Origin: Verrucomicrobiota bacterium | Lineage (GTDB): Bacteria > Verrucomicrobiota > Verrucomicrobiia > Opitutales > Opitutaceae | Direction of reading: 5' to 3' | Assembly (NCBI GenBank): GCA_023443985.1 | Contig: JAEZSJ010000391.1 | Location: 1 to 38,918 of the forward strand | Length of the DNA: 38,918 bases | Shown here: positions 19,356-28,125 of the stretch, piece after piece | How positions within the stretch are numbered: the first letter of the stretch is position 1 | Layout of the letters: each line of letters opens with the position of its first letter | Notes under the pieces: model-generated | Told to the model about the DNA's origin: nothing | Databases searched by the model: none | The model's input: the letters and a program-made list of their open reading frames with translations, nothing else | Translations under genes and position numbers: made by a program

Positions 19356-19486
19356 GAAAATCGCGGCTTGTCGGAGCCGTAGGTGCGGGTACTTGTCCGC
19401 GCCCCGCCTGTAAAAAGGCGGTCAAGTCCAGTGCCAGGGGTCACCCCAGCCAGTGGCCACGAAACACCGAACCAGAAAGACACCGT

Positions 19487-19972
19487 ATGATCCGACAAAC
19501 AATCCGACTCCTGATGGCTGTGATGCTTGTGTGCCTTGCCGCCAGCCTTCGCGCCGGCGAGCAATGGGAAACGCTTCAGGCCATCCACCTGATCGAGAAC
19601 CCGCAGAACAGCCCGCGCCCGGGAGCCCATGGTGAGTTGGGAGCCTACCAATTCCGCCAATCCACGTGGCGGATGCACTCCCGCGCTCCGTTCCGCAACG
19701 CCCTCGTCCGCAGCCACGCGGACCGGGTCGCCGTCGCCCATTACGACTGGCTCGTCCGGGAACTCCGGCGCAACGGCGTACGCCCCACCGCCTACACCAT
19801 CGCCCTCGCCTGGAACGCCGGCCTCACCGCCGCCGTCTCCGGCCGCGCCCCGCGGTCCAGCCATCATTATGCGCAACGGGTGGTGAACATCGCCGACGAG
19901 CTCCGCCGCGCGACCATCGCATCCTCGATCGCTTCGCGGGCGCCGATGAAGCCGATCATCCTCACGCCGTGA
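19487..19972 (+). CDS. Exported lysozyme-like (transglycosylase-fold) protein
   Basis: A 161-residue protein with a signal peptide (about residues 1-23, LLMAVMLVCLAASLRA). The mature part has a lysozyme-like pattern: HLIENPQ with a candidate catalytic Glu37, GELGAYQFRQSTWRMHS (analogous to the G-L-M-Q segment), YTIALAWNAGLTAAVSG (like the A-x-x-Y-N-A-G motif), and HHYAQRVVNI (like the Y-V-x-K-V end). It probably acts on peptidoglycan outside the cytoplasm. The family match is remote and was made by pattern only. Confidence 0.6.
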   Translation: MIRQTIRLLMAVMLVCLAASLRAGEQWETLQAIHLIENPQNSPRPGAHGELGAYQFRQSTWRMHSRAPFRNALVRSHADRVAVAHYDWLVRELRRNGVRPTAYTIALAWNAGLTAAVSGRAPRSSHHYAQRVVNIADELRRATIASSIASRAPMKPIILTP

Positions 19973-19992
19973 GCGCGGCGGCCTCGCGCCAC

Positions 19993-21015
19993 CTACTCCG
20001 CCAGCAATTCGCCCTGCACCGCCTTCGGTGGTGCGGGGTTTTTCTTTTCCGGCTTCGCGTTCAGGTGCCGCGGGGGCCGCGCCACCTTTGCCGACATCGC
20101 GCTCTCGCGGTCCGCGACGATCCGCGTGCACATCGCCTGCACGTGCATCTTCAGCCAACGCCCGGTGGGACTCGCCGGCGTGTAGTCCGCGGGCCCGTAG
20201 TGATCGATGCGCCCCACTTGCCGCAGTCGGTCGTTCTGCTCGAACTCGGCCATGTTGTCGGGGTTGTAGACCGCATATGCCTTGCCCCCGTTTTTCTTCA
20301 CCACCGAGAAACACGGCACGTCGCTCGGGCCGTCGGCGATGTAGATCATGTTCTGGAACGGGATCCGCCGGTCCTCCGGCGCGATGTTGGCGTTCACGTC
20401 GATCTCGGGATTCTTGTTCGTGCCCTTGTTGATCTCGAACAGCGCACGCGTCTTCGTCGTGTTGTCGATGAGCGTGCCGATCTGCGCGATCTCCGCCTCG
20501 GCCTCGATCTCGAACTCCTTCTGGCCCACGAAACCCGGCGGCAGCGGATTCTCGATGAACTCGCACGCCCAGATCCCATCCACATGCGGCGCCATCGCAC
20601 TCCCGTGGATCATCTCGGCCAGTCCCGTGCTCACCACGTAGTGCTCGAGCTTGATCTCGTGCTTCTGGAACTCCGGCTTTTCCCGCACCCACTCGCGCGC
20701 CGCCGGGAAGAACTCCGGCAAACCCGGGTACAACCGGATCTCGCGCCCGCATTCGCGCAGGATCTTGTTGTTCAACCCCGCCATGCGCCCGTGCTTCACG
20801 TAGGTCAGCAGATGGTTGAGGTAGCCGTTCTCCCCCGAGACATGGTAACCGCGTCTCCGATACTCCTCGATCATCGCGTTGGTCTCGGCCCAGAAGTCCT
20901 GGTCCACGATCCCGTACCGCCGGAACAGCGGCGCCTGCATGTACTCGGGGATGAGCGTCTTGTCGAAGTCCCAGATGCAGGCGATGATGTTTTGGGTGAA
21001 CAACGTGGTGGCCAT
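19993..21015 (-). CDS. HAD-superfamily phosphatase of unknown substrate
   Basis: A 340-residue cytoplasmic protein from the ATG at 21015. HAD motif I is IWDFDKTL (Asp16, Asp18, Thr20); a motif II-type Ser/Thr lies in VVSTGLAEM; motif IV is IYIADGPSDVPCF. The long middle part (about 80-250), with NKGTNKNPEIDVNANI and EDRRIPFQNM, looks like a conserved feature of a specific uncharacterised HAD family. The C-terminal 40 residues are basic and Pro-rich. It diverges from prfA, with about 100 bases between the starts. Confidence 0.75.
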   Translation of the reverse strand: MATTLFTQNIIACIWDFDKTLIPEYMQAPLFRRYGIVDQDFWAETNAMIEEYRRRGYHVSGENGYLNHLLTYVKHGRMAGLNNKILRECGREIRLYPGLPEFFPAAREWVREKPEFQKHEIKLEHYVVSTGLAEMIHGSAMAPHVDGIWACEFIENPLPPGFVGQKEFEIEAEAEIAQIGTLIDNTTKTRALFEINKGTNKNPEIDVNANIAPEDRRIPFQNMIYIADGPSDVPCFSVVKKNGGKAYAVYNPDNMAEFEQNDRLRQVGRIDHYGPADYTPASPTGRWLKMHVQAMCTRIVADRESAMSAKVARPPRHLNAKPEKKNPAPPKAVQGELLAE

Positions 21016-21118
21016 GGGCGAGGGAAGGGCGCCGCGGACCGGCCGCGGCCTTGCGTCCGCCGCAGAAAAACCCCATGCCCTCCGCTCCGCAACGTACATT
21101 TTCCCGGCCCGCCGCCCA

Positions 21119-22237
21119 ATGCCCGCACTGCCCGACATCGCGCCTTTCCGCCGACGCAAAGAGGAGCTCGACGCCCAGATGGCCGATCCGGGTTTCTACG
21201 CCAACCCGCGCCTCGCCGCCGAGGTCACCCGTGAGAACCAGCGTCTCGCCGCGCTCCTCGAAAAACACGCCGAGTGGCAACGCCTCGGCCGCGACCTCGC
21301 CGAGAACACCGCCCTCACCAAGGACGCCGCGGCCGATGCCGACCTGCGCGAGCTGGCCGCCGCCGAGCTGCCCGTCCTCGCCGGCCGCCGCGACGCGCTC
21401 GAGCGCGAGGTGCTCGTGGCGATGATTCCGCCGGAGCCCACCGACTCGCGCAACACCGTCTTCGAGATCCGCGCCGGCACCGGCGGCGAGGAGGCCGCGC
21501 TCTTTGCCGCGGAGCTCGCCCGCATGTACCAGCGCTACGCCGAGGGCCGCGGCTGGAAGGTCGAACCGCTCTCCACCAGTCCTAGCGAGCGCGGGGGCTG
21601 CCGCGAGACGATCTTCCTCGTCTCCGGTTCCGAGGTCTACAAGCAGCTCAAGTTCGAGAGCGGCGTCCATCGCGTCCAACGCGTCCCGCTCACCGAGGCC
21701 AACGGCCGTATCCATACTTCCACCGTCACCGTCGCCGTGTTGCCCGAGGCCGAGGAGGTCGACGTGAAGATCGACCCCCAGGATCTCGAGATCACCGTGC
21801 AACGCGCGAGCGGCCCCGGCGGCCAGGGCGTGAACACCACCGACTCCGCCGTACGCATCATCCACAAGCCCACCGGCCTGATGGTCTACTGCGCCGACGG
21901 CCGCTCCCAGCTCAAGAACAAGGCCAGCGCGATGTCCGTCCTGCGCTCGCGCCTGCTTCAGGCGGAGCAGGAGAAGGAACGTGCGAAATACGCCGCCCAG
22001 CGCCGCAGCCAGATCGGCACCGGCGACCGGTCCGAGCGTATCCGCACCTACAATTTCCCGCAGAGCCGCTGCACCGACCACCGCATCGGCTTCACGCTCC
22101 ACAGCCTCCCGCAGATCATGGAGGGCGGCCTCGACCCGCTCATCGCCGAACTCCAGCGGGTCGACTTCGAGGAGCGTTTCGCCGCCCTCACCGGCCAGCC
22201 CGTCGCCGCCCGCCGCCGCGACGACGACGCGGACTGA
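21119..22237 (+). CDS. prfA: Peptide chain release factor 1
   Basis: A 372-residue protein from the ATG at 21119. It has the N-terminal helical domain, the codon-recognition region with a P-x-T tripeptide (VQRVPLTEANGRIHTS, where RF1 usually has PAT or PVT), and the catalytic GGQ (RASGPGGQGVNTTDSAVR) that triggers release of the peptide at UAA/UAG stops. The P-x-T rather than SPF identifies RF1 over RF2. Its GGQ glutamine is the target of PrmC, encoded 215 bases downstream on the same strand, although intergenic repeats separate the two. Confidence 0.95.
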   Translation: MPALPDIAPFRRRKEELDAQMADPGFYANPRLAAEVTRENQRLAALLEKHAEWQRLGRDLAENTALTKDAAADADLRELAAAELPVLAGRRDALEREVLVAMIPPEPTDSRNTVFEIRAGTGGEEAALFAAELARMYQRYAEGRGWKVEPLSTSPSERGGCRETIFLVSGSEVYKQLKFESGVHRVQRVPLTEANGRIHTSTVTVAVLPEAEEVDVKIDPQDLEITVQRASGPGGQGVNTTDSAVRIIHKPTGLMVYCADGRSQLKNKASAMSVLRSRLLQAEQEKERAKYAAQRRSQIGTGDRSERIRTYNFPQSRCTDHRIGFTLHSLPQIMEGGLDPLIAELQRVDFEERFAALTGQPVAARRRDDDAD

Positions 22238-22452
22238 CCTCGTTCTCCGGAGTTGCGCCAGAAGCTAACGAAGAGAACGAAGAACCGAACTGAACCCCAC
22301 CCGCCTCCCTCATTCTTCCCCCGTCGTTCTCTTCGTTTCCTTCTGTCGCTCTCCGTCTTCCGTGCGCCGATTCCTGATTCCCTGAGTTCCAGATTCTCCG
22401 TCTTCCGAATTCCAGCTCCCACCTTCTAGCTCCTAAATTCTTCGATTTTCCC
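22238..22452. repeat. Dispersed repeats between prfA and prmC
   Basis: The gap holds repeat family B copy 2 (22325-22348, one mismatch from 3849-3872). The 14-mer AACGAAGAGAACGA (22267-22280) is an exact inverted copy of TCGTTCTCTTCGTT (22324-22337), so the transcript can fold. The segment 22372-22440 is CTCCGTCTTCCGAATTCCAG / CTCCCACCTTCTAGCTCCTA text, similar in style to 4712-4745. Confidence 0.65.
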
Positions 22453-23298
22453 GTGCAGCCCCTCCTCGACATCGTCCGCAAGACCACCGACTTCTTCCGT
22501 GCGAAGGGGATCGAGAACGCGCGGCTCGAGGCCGAGGTGCTCGTCGCCCACGCGCTCGGGCTCAGGCGCATGGACCTCTACCTGCAGTTCGAGCGTCTGC
22601 TCACCGACGCCGAGCTCGACGCCGTCCGCCCGCTCGTCAAGCGCCGTGGCCAGCGCGAGCCGCTCCAGCACATCCTCGGCGAGACGGACTTCTTCGACCT
22701 CAAGCTCAAGACCGACCGCCGCGGCCTCATCCCGCGCCCCGAGACCGAGCTCCTCCTTGAGTTCGCCACCAAGGAATTCGAGTCCGCGCCCGGCCGTATC
22801 CTTGATCTGGGAACTGGGACCGGCGCCATCGCCCTCGCGCTCGCCAAGTTCTGGCCCGACTCCGCCGTCGTGGCCGTCGACCGCAGCGCCGACGCGCTCG
22901 CGCTCGCCCGCGAGAACGCCGCGAAGCTCTCCCTCTCCGACCGCGTCGAGTTCCGCGAGTCCGACTGGTTCGCCGCCCTCGCCGGCGAGCCGCCGTTCCA
23001 GCTCATCGTCTCCAATCCCCCGTACCTCACCGCCGCCGAGGTCGCCGCCGCCGAACCCGAGGTGCGCGACCACGATCCCCGTGGCGCCCTCGTCGCCGAG
23101 CGCGACGGCCGCGCCGATCTCGAGGCGATCATCCGCGGCGCGCCGGCGTTCCTCGCTTCCGGCGGACTGCTCGCGCTCGAGACCGGCATCGCCCAGCACG
23201 CCGCGTTGATGGAGTTCGCCCAGCCGTTCGGATACGCGGCGATCGAATCGAAACGCGACCTCACCGACCGCGAGCGCTTCCTGCTCCTGCGCCGGTAG
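22453..23298 (+). CDS. prmC: Release factor glutamine methyltransferase
   Basis: A 281-residue protein from a GTG start at 22453. The N-terminal helical domain recognises the release factor (DIVRKTTDFFRAKGIENARL, QREPLQHILGETDFFDL, IPRPETELLLE). The class I methyltransferase domain has the SAM-binding DLGTGTGAIALALA (118-131) and the catalytic NPPY (188-191). It methylates the GGQ glutamine of RF1/RF2. It follows prfA, the usual partner order. It is convergent with the GNAT gene. Confidence 0.94.
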   Translation: MQPLLDIVRKTTDFFRAKGIENARLEAEVLVAHALGLRRMDLYLQFERLLTDAELDAVRPLVKRRGQREPLQHILGETDFFDLKLKTDRRGLIPRPETELLLEFATKEFESAPGRILDLGTGTGAIALALAKFWPDSAVVAVDRSADALALARENAAKLSLSDRVEFRESDWFAALAGEPPFQLIVSNPPYLTAAEVAAAEPEVRDHDPRGALVAERDGRADLEAIIRGAPAFLASGGLLALETGIAQHAALMEFAQPFGYAAIESKRDLTDRERFLLLRR

Positions 23299-23333
23299 GG
23301 TGCTTCTCGAACGCGGCCTTGTCTTCTGGTGCT

Positions 23334-23888
23334 TCAGCAAGGTCCCGCCTGCCGCCTGTGGAGGCCCAGCCGGATGGGGAGGGCGTCGGCGGATGGCTGC
23401 CGCAGGAACGCTCCCACGCGTTCGAAACCGAGGGTGCCGTGGAACTTCTGGCTGGCGTGGTTGCAATGCGGTGACTCGACGATCGCCGCCAGAAGCGGCC
23501 GGTCCGCGATCTGCTCGAAAAGACGCGCGTAGAGCGCTTGAGCGATGCCTCGCCGCCTCGCCTGCGGCGAGACGGCGATCTTCTCGACGTAGCAGAACGG
23601 CTCGTTCGGCCGTGAGGCGGTCTCGCTCGTCAAGTGGAGCAGCCAGCTGGCGTGTCTGGCCACAAGCGGCGAGTCGTGGAGGTACGCGATGAGAAACCCC
23701 AGCAGTCTCCCGGCGTCGTCCTCCGCCAGGAACGTGATCCCCTCTCGCAGGAAATCGCAGTAGTCCTCGACCGTTTCGGCGCCCAACAGGAACCCCTCGT
23801 TCTCGGAGCCGGCGGCCGCCAGTGTGACCTCCCGCGCCAGCTCGCGACACTGCCGCGCGGCGTCCTCGGCTCCCGGGCGGATGTTCAT
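23334..23888 (-). CDS. GNAT-family N-acetyltransferase
   Basis: A 184-residue protein from the ATG at 23888. The GNAT fold is seen as a strand FLAEDDAGRLLGFLIAYL, then the acetyl-CoA pyrophosphate loop VSPQARRRGIAQALYARLFE (motif A, R-x-x-G-x-A), and the late HCNHASQKFHGTLGFERVGA segment (motif B, with the N-x-x-x-x-x-F-H-x-x-L-G-F pattern). The substrate is unknown. Confidence 0.82.
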   Translation of the reverse strand: MNIRPGAEDAARQCRELAREVTLAAAGSENEGFLLGAETVEDYCDFLREGITFLAEDDAGRLLGFLIAYLHDSPLVARHASWLLHLTSETASRPNEPFCYVEKIAVSPQARRRGIAQALYARLFEQIADRPLLAAIVESPHCNHASQKFHGTLGFERVGAFLRQPSADALPIRLGLHRRQAGPC

Positions 23889-24228
23889 GCCGTGCGAGTC
23901 AGGCGTGCCTGGCCCGGCAGGACAAGCCGGCATCTGCGCGTTATCCCTCGTCCCGCTCCTGGGACGCGCAAGCCGTCCCAGGTCGGCGGGCTGCGGGTTG
24001 TCTGCCGCGTTCGCGGAACTCGCCGCACCCTGGCGCTACCGCCATCGAGTCGGAGCGCTGTCGCTTCGCACTGGAGTCGTCCTGGGGAACGGGAGCAGGG
24101 GACAGGTGGGCGCGAGACCCCCGTTCGGGTGAACGCACGGGAACACGCTTTCATTTTGGCGCGTGCTTCGCTGTGCTCCACTGCTGTCCCTCCTCCACCG
24201 CTGCGCCCCTTCCGCCCCACTGTTCCCC
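23889..24228. other. Intergenic stretch with a palindromic repeat
   Basis: About 340 bases between divergent GNAT and DUF418 genes with no supported gene. It has a 9-bp hairpin (CCTGGGACG at 23958-23966, CGTCCCAGG at 23974-23982, loop CGCAAGC), of a REP-like style. The segment 24165-24228 (CTCCACTGCTGTCCCTCCTC, CGCTGCGCCCCTTCCGCCCC) has the same text-like character as the other dispersed repeats. Confidence 0.5.
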
Positions 24229-25479
24229 ATGACCGAGTCCAGCACCAACCCCGTTCGCTCCGAACGATTCGAAATTGTCGACGCCCTGCGCGGCTCGGCC
24301 CTGCTCGGGCTCTTCCTGCTGCACTGCGTCGAGCACTTCGAGTTCGGGGCGTATCCGGAGAATCGTTCCGGTTGGCTTCTGGCGCTCGACCACGGCACGC
24401 GCGACATCGCGTTCTTCCTCTTCGGCGGCAAGGCGTACGCGATCTTCGCGATGATGTTCGGCCTGAGCTTCTTTCTCATCCTCGACCGCGCGGCCCGGAG
24501 AGGGCTCGATTTTCGCGGCCGCTTTGTCTGGCGGCTGTGTGTGCTGACGCTCATCGGCTACGTCTTCGGCGTCTTCTACTGCGGTGAGATCCTGACGCTG
24601 CTCGCCGTGCTGGGCCTGCCGCTGGCGTTCCTTTATCGCGTGCCGACACGCTTGCTCGTCGGGCTGTCCGCGCTCTTCCTGCTGCAGGTGCCGTTTCTCT
24701 GGCAATTGGGCCGGGCGTTGCTCGACCCGGCGTATGTGCCGGCCCGGCTGGATGTGTGGAGCTACTATCGGCAACTGGGCGCCGTCTTCGCGCACGAGGG
24801 GCTGCCGGAGGTGTTGAAGGTGAACCTTTGGACCGGCGTGCAGGCGCGTTGGTCGTGGTCGATCGACAACGGCCGCTATCTCCAGATGTTCGGACTTTTC
24901 CTCTGGGGCCTGCTGCTCGGTCGCGCCCGGGTCTTCGAAGACCGCGACCGCAGCCTGCGGCTCGCGCGCCGGGCGTTGGCGGCGGGCGTGACGGGGTTCG
25001 TGGTCGTTCTCCTGCTGCAGCGACTGGTTCCCGGTTCGGGACTGGAGGGGGCGGCGCGCGACATCCTGCGGCGGCTGCTCGGCTCCTACGGCCAGCTCGC
25101 GCAGATGACGGTGTGGGCCGCCGGCTTTGTTCTGCTCTACCACGGCACCCGCTGCCGCCACGCCCTGAACCTGCTCGCGCCCTACGGTCGCACGAGCCTG
25201 ACCAACTACGTCACGCAGTCGCTGGTCGGCATGACGCTCTTCTACCATTTCGGCTTCGGGCTCTTCCGCCACCTCGGAGAGTTCTACAGCATCCTCTACG
25301 GACTGGGGTTTCTGGCGCTCCAATGCGCGGTGTCGCATCACTGGCTCCGGTATTTCCACTACGGCCCCCTCGAGTGGCTCTGGCGTTGCCTCACTTTCCT
25401 CTCGTTCAAGACGCCCTTCCGCAAGGTCCGCCGTCCCGCCGCTGAGCCGGCGACCATTGTCGCCGTCGAGGCTCCCTGA
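24229..25479 (+). CDS. DUF418-family multi-spanning membrane protein
   Basis: A 416-residue protein with about nine to ten hydrophobic spans. The N-terminal RFEIVDALRGSALLGLFLLH is the usual opening of DUF418/acyltransferase-3-like proteins (I-x-x-x-D-x-L-R-G). The C-terminal half has the DUF418 hallmark NLLAPYGRTSLTNYVTQSLV followed by a Phe/Tyr/Gly-rich membrane segment and the late HHWLRYFHYGPLEWLWR. Transport or modification roles are suspected for the family but not proven. It is convergent with the Imm10-like gene, with only 26 bases between the stops. Confidence 0.87.
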   Translation: MTESSTNPVRSERFEIVDALRGSALLGLFLLHCVEHFEFGAYPENRSGWLLALDHGTRDIAFFLFGGKAYAIFAMMFGLSFFLILDRAARRGLDFRGRFVWRLCVLTLIGYVFGVFYCGEILTLLAVLGLPLAFLYRVPTRLLVGLSALFLLQVPFLWQLGRALLDPAYVPARLDVWSYYRQLGAVFAHEGLPEVLKVNLWTGVQARWSWSIDNGRYLQMFGLFLWGLLLGRARVFEDRDRSLRLARRALAAGVTGFVVVLLLQRLVPGSGLEGAARDILRRLLGSYGQLAQMTVWAAGFVLLYHGTRCRHALNLLAPYGRTSLTNYVTQSLVGMTLFYHFGFGLFRHLGEFYSILYGLGFLALQCAVSHHWLRYFHYGPLEWLWRCLTFLSFKTPFRKVRRPAAEPATIVAVEAP

Positions 25480-25505
25480 TCCCGGCGAGGGGCCGCGCCC
25501 CGGTC

Positions 25506-25871
25506 CTAGCTCTGCTCCTCGAGCAGCGTGGTCCCGGCGAAGAAGTTCCGCAGGAAGCGCAGGGCGGCGGGCTTGTCGGCCGGATCGATGCCCAGCTCGA
25601 TCGCGTACTCGTGCCGGCCTTCGAACTTCATCGCCTTCGCGGGATCGAGCGAGATCCGCAGTTGAGCTGGGCTGCAGGTGAGACGTCGGATCACGTCGTA
25701 ACCGCTCCACAATTGGCCGTCGCACTCGAAACGGATGTCGCCGAAGCGGCCGGGTTTCAGGTCGGCGCGCCGTTGGAGCGTGAGGTAATGGTCGTCACTG
25801 GAGAGGTGGAAGACGAGGAGGTTGTCCTCGGTGTGCTCCGTCATGAGGGTCGAGGCGGCGAAGTGGATCAT
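25506..25871 (-). CDS. Imm10-like immunity-type protein (orphan)
   Basis: A 121-residue protein; I use the ATG at 25871, with 25844 as an alternative. The pattern YLTLQRRADLKPGRFGDI, then IRFECDGQLWSGYDVIRRLT and LRISLDPAKAM resembles the immunity protein 10 family, in which a L-Q-R strand, a G-x-x-x-S-G-Y turn and a late L-D-P motif recur. These normally neutralise polymorphic toxins. No toxin gene or C-terminal toxin fragment is visible nearby, so either it is an orphan or the resemblance is misleading. Confidence 0.45.
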   Translation of the reverse strand: MIHFAASTLMTEHTEDNLLVFHLSSDDHYLTLQRRADLKPGRFGDIRFECDGQLWSGYDVIRRLTCSPAQLRISLDPAKAMKFEGRHEYAIELGIDPADKPAALRFLRNFFAGTTLLEEQS

Positions 25872-25973
25872 GGACAAAGGGGGAGCAGGAGGAGGGAGGC
25901 GGAGCAAGGACAAGGCGCCGCCCGCCCATCGTCCGTTGAAACCAGACCGGCAGTGGTGCGTTCAGAGGAGGCG

Positions 25974-26369
25974 ATGAAATCCAGCATCCTCCTTCTCTGC
26001 TTCGCCCTCGCCGGCGCGACCACAATGGCCCCCGCCGCCGAACCGGCCCCCGCCGCCGCCTCGCCGGTCGAGCCCGCCGTCCGTCTGCAGGAACTCTCGG
26101 CCCGGCTCGACCTGACTGCTGATCAGAAGACGAAGATCACGGCGATCCTCCGCCAGGAAGCCGCGGATCTCCGTGTGCTCAAGGACGACTCGAGCCTGCG
26201 CCGCCTCCAGCGGCTCCGCCGTGCTCGGGAGGTCAACCAGAAGGCGGCCGAGCAGATCCGCGCCTTGCTCACGCCCGAGCAACAGCCGAAGTACGACGAA
26301 CTCCGTGCCTCCGCCCGCGCCGAGCTCAAGCAGCGGCTGAAGGAACGCCGCCACGCGGGGACTCCGTGA
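25974..26369 (+). CDS. Spy/CpxP-like periplasmic protein with LTxxQ motifs
   Basis: A 131-residue protein from the ATG at 25974, preceded by a clear GAGGAG about four bases upstream. A signal peptide (residues 1-22, SSILLLCFALAGATTMAPAA) and an Ala/Pro-rich linker lead into a charged helical region. That region carries two LTxxQ-type motifs, LTADQKTKI (about 52-60) and LTPEQQPKY (about 98-106), the marker of Spy/CpxP-related envelope-stress proteins. It probably acts in the periplasm as a chaperone or sensor. A strong hairpin follows. Confidence 0.75.
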   Translation: MKSSILLLCFALAGATTMAPAAEPAPAAASPVEPAVRLQELSARLDLTADQKTKITAILRQEAADLRVLKDDSSLRRLQRLRRAREVNQKAAEQIRALLTPEQQPKYDELRASARAELKQRLKERRHAGTP

Positions 26370-26391
26370 GGTCGTGCGTGGTCGCAGGCGA

Positions 26392-26421
26392 AGAACCCGG
26401 AGCCGTGTGGCTCCGGGTTCT
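26392..26421. terminator. Hairpin terminator between convergent genes
   Basis: A 13-bp perfect stem (AGAACCCGGAGCC / GGCTCCGGGTTCT) with a GTGT loop. It lies after the Spy-like stop and before the end of the c-type cytochrome gene on the other strand. The T run is short, but position and symmetry fit a shared terminator. Confidence 0.7.
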
Positions 26422-26459
26422 CGGGTCGCGAGGGCTAGGCGCGCAGGCGACGTGGTTGT

Positions 26460-26888
26460 CTACCGGGTCGTGGGAAGGGAGCGGAGGTAGGCGACGATCG
26501 CGCGCGCCTCGGTCTCGCTGAAACGGTATTGCGGCATAGGCGGCCGGAGCGGGCCGGCGGTACGCACGCCCGTGGTGAGAAACGCCACTGCTTCGGCATC
26601 GGTGTAGTTGCGCAGCCCGGCGATGCCGGGGGCGACCGACGACCACGGCATGTCGACGGTGGGCTCGAACGGCAGGTGCGAACCCTGCAACCAACGCGTG
26701 CGGTCGAACTCGCCGGTGGGCAGCCGGGCCGTGTGGCAGTCGCTGCACACACCGACGTTTTCGACGAGGCGGCGCCCCTCGGCCACGAGGGCCGCGGTGG
26801 GCGGAGCGGTTTCGGCGGCGAGCAGCCGTGTGGCGACGAGCAGGGTGGTGCCTGCGAGGACGAAGGGGGCGGTCCGGGATCGGGTCAT
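26460..26888 (-). CDS. Exported c-type cytochrome (monohaem)
   Basis: A 142-residue protein from the ATG at 26888. A signal peptide (about 1-25, PFVLAGTTLLVATRLLAAE) targets it to the periplasm. Haem is bound by CSDCH (residues 48-52), with a likely distal Met in PPMPQYRFSE, and the last helix ETEARAIVAYLRSLP is the usual end of small cytochromes c. The partner is unknown; no oxidase or dehydrogenase is adjacent. Confidence 0.85.
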   Translation of the reverse strand: MTRSRTAPFVLAGTTLLVATRLLAAETAPPTAALVAEGRRLVENVGVCSDCHTARLPTGEFDRTRWLQGSHLPFEPTVDMPWSSVAPGIAGLRNYTDAEAVAFLTTGVRTAGPLRPPMPQYRFSETEARAIVAYLRSLPTTR

Positions 26889-27077
26889 GGGTAGCAGCTT
26901 GTGTTCGTGGGGTGGGCGCAACGAAGCGCAGCCGCGCCCGTCCTCAATCACCGGGAGCAGTTCGCCAGCGAGTAGAAGCCCCGCTGCGCCATCCGGGATC
27001 GTTCTGTAAGCAGCGCAACGACAAGTCCGGCGGCGGGCCGGCCGCCTCTCCGCGTCTGCGGTCGCCCGGCGGTCGTG

Positions 27078-27962
27078 TCAGGGGGCGGCGGGTGCCGGCG
27101 CGGCCAGCTGTTCGATCCTGCAGCCCTTCCGACGGAGGAGTGCGATCAGGCCGTCGTCGCCGGCCAGGTGCGCCGCGCCCACGAGCACGAACTCCGTGGG
27201 TTCGCCGGCGAGCATTGTCTCCAGTTTTGGGAGCCAGGCTTGGTTGCGGTTCGAGATCAGGGTCGCGTGGACCCCCGGGTAGTCGCGTCGCATCTCGGCC
27301 GAGAGCATTGCATCCAACTTCTCGAGATCACCGACGCGCCACGCCGCGACCGTGTCGCGGAGCACGGCGGGCAGGCGGGCGAGATCGGCGAGTGTGGCGA
27401 CGATCAGGTCGCTTTCCTGGCCCGCGCCGAGGTTCGTCACGAAGCCGATCTGCTCCTCCACGGTCTCGAGCTGCGCGAGGCGTTTGCGGGCGGCGACGGC
27501 CTTCCTCTGGAACTGTTGGTCCACGCCCTCGGGCGTGAAACCGAGGCGTTGCAGCTCCACGCCCATGATCGTCATCATGACCATCCAGGGTTTGAACGAC
27601 TGGAGCTGCGCGGCGGGCAGCCCCGCCTTCGCGGCCCACCCCTGCACGGCCTGCCACGCCTCCGGCGAGAGGGTGTCGGAGAGTTTCATGCCGTCGGTGA
27701 ACAGCGCCTGCGCGAGGAGCGTCTGCTGTGTCTCCGGAGACTGGAGTTGCGCGAGGTCGGTCTCGAAGCACACGACCGACGCCCGGGCGAACGCGGCGTC
27801 GAACTCCGGCGGCAGCGGCAGATCGGCGGCGCGCAGGTAGTGGCACGTGCCGCCGAGGTAGAGGGTGCGGCCGTTGCGGCTCACCTTCCAGACGGAGGAC
27901 TCGGCGGCGAGGCCGGCGACGAGGAGAAACGAGACGAGGAGGACGGCGAGGCGGCGGGTCAT
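27078..27962 (-). CDS. TraB/GumN-family exported protein
   Basis: A 294-residue protein from the ATG at 27962. A signal peptide (MTRRLAVLLVSFLLVAGLAA) is followed by the family opening SVWKVSRNGRTLYLGGTCHY, LPPEFDAAF, then FKPWMVMMTIMGVELQRLGF, VDQQFQRKA, LETVEEQ, and the C-terminal VLVGAAHLAGDDGLIALLRR. The G-T-x-H and G-x-x-H-L elements form the conserved putative metal or catalytic site of TraB/TIKI/GumN proteins, proposed to be proteases. It is divergent from the histone-deacetylase-like gene. Confidence 0.87.
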   Translation of the reverse strand: MTRRLAVLLVSFLLVAGLAAESSVWKVSRNGRTLYLGGTCHYLRAADLPLPPEFDAAFARASVVCFETDLAQLQSPETQQTLLAQALFTDGMKLSDTLSPEAWQAVQGWAAKAGLPAAQLQSFKPWMVMMTIMGVELQRLGFTPEGVDQQFQRKAVAARKRLAQLETVEEQIGFVTNLGAGQESDLIVATLADLARLPAVLRDTVAAWRVGDLEKLDAMLSAEMRRDYPGVHATLISNRNQAWLPKLETMLAGEPTEFVLVGAAHLAGDDGLIALLRRKGCRIEQLAAPAPAAP

Positions 27963-28125
27963 GGCGGAACCGACCCAAGCGCACACCGGGCATGAAGACA
28001 ATGTATTGGCGTCGCCCCGGCGCCGTTCGTCGCGGTGTCGGCGCCGCGGCCGGCCGCCGGCGGGGCGGCGCCCGCGCCGATTTCGAAGTTTACCTTTGGG
28101 GCGTGGCGTCGATTTTTGGGAGGAC

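Noticed and set aside
19352..22102. A 916-codon minus-strand frame
   Set aside because: It is antisense to prfA and in a shadow frame of the lysozyme-like and HAD genes; composition is biased and no domain is seen.
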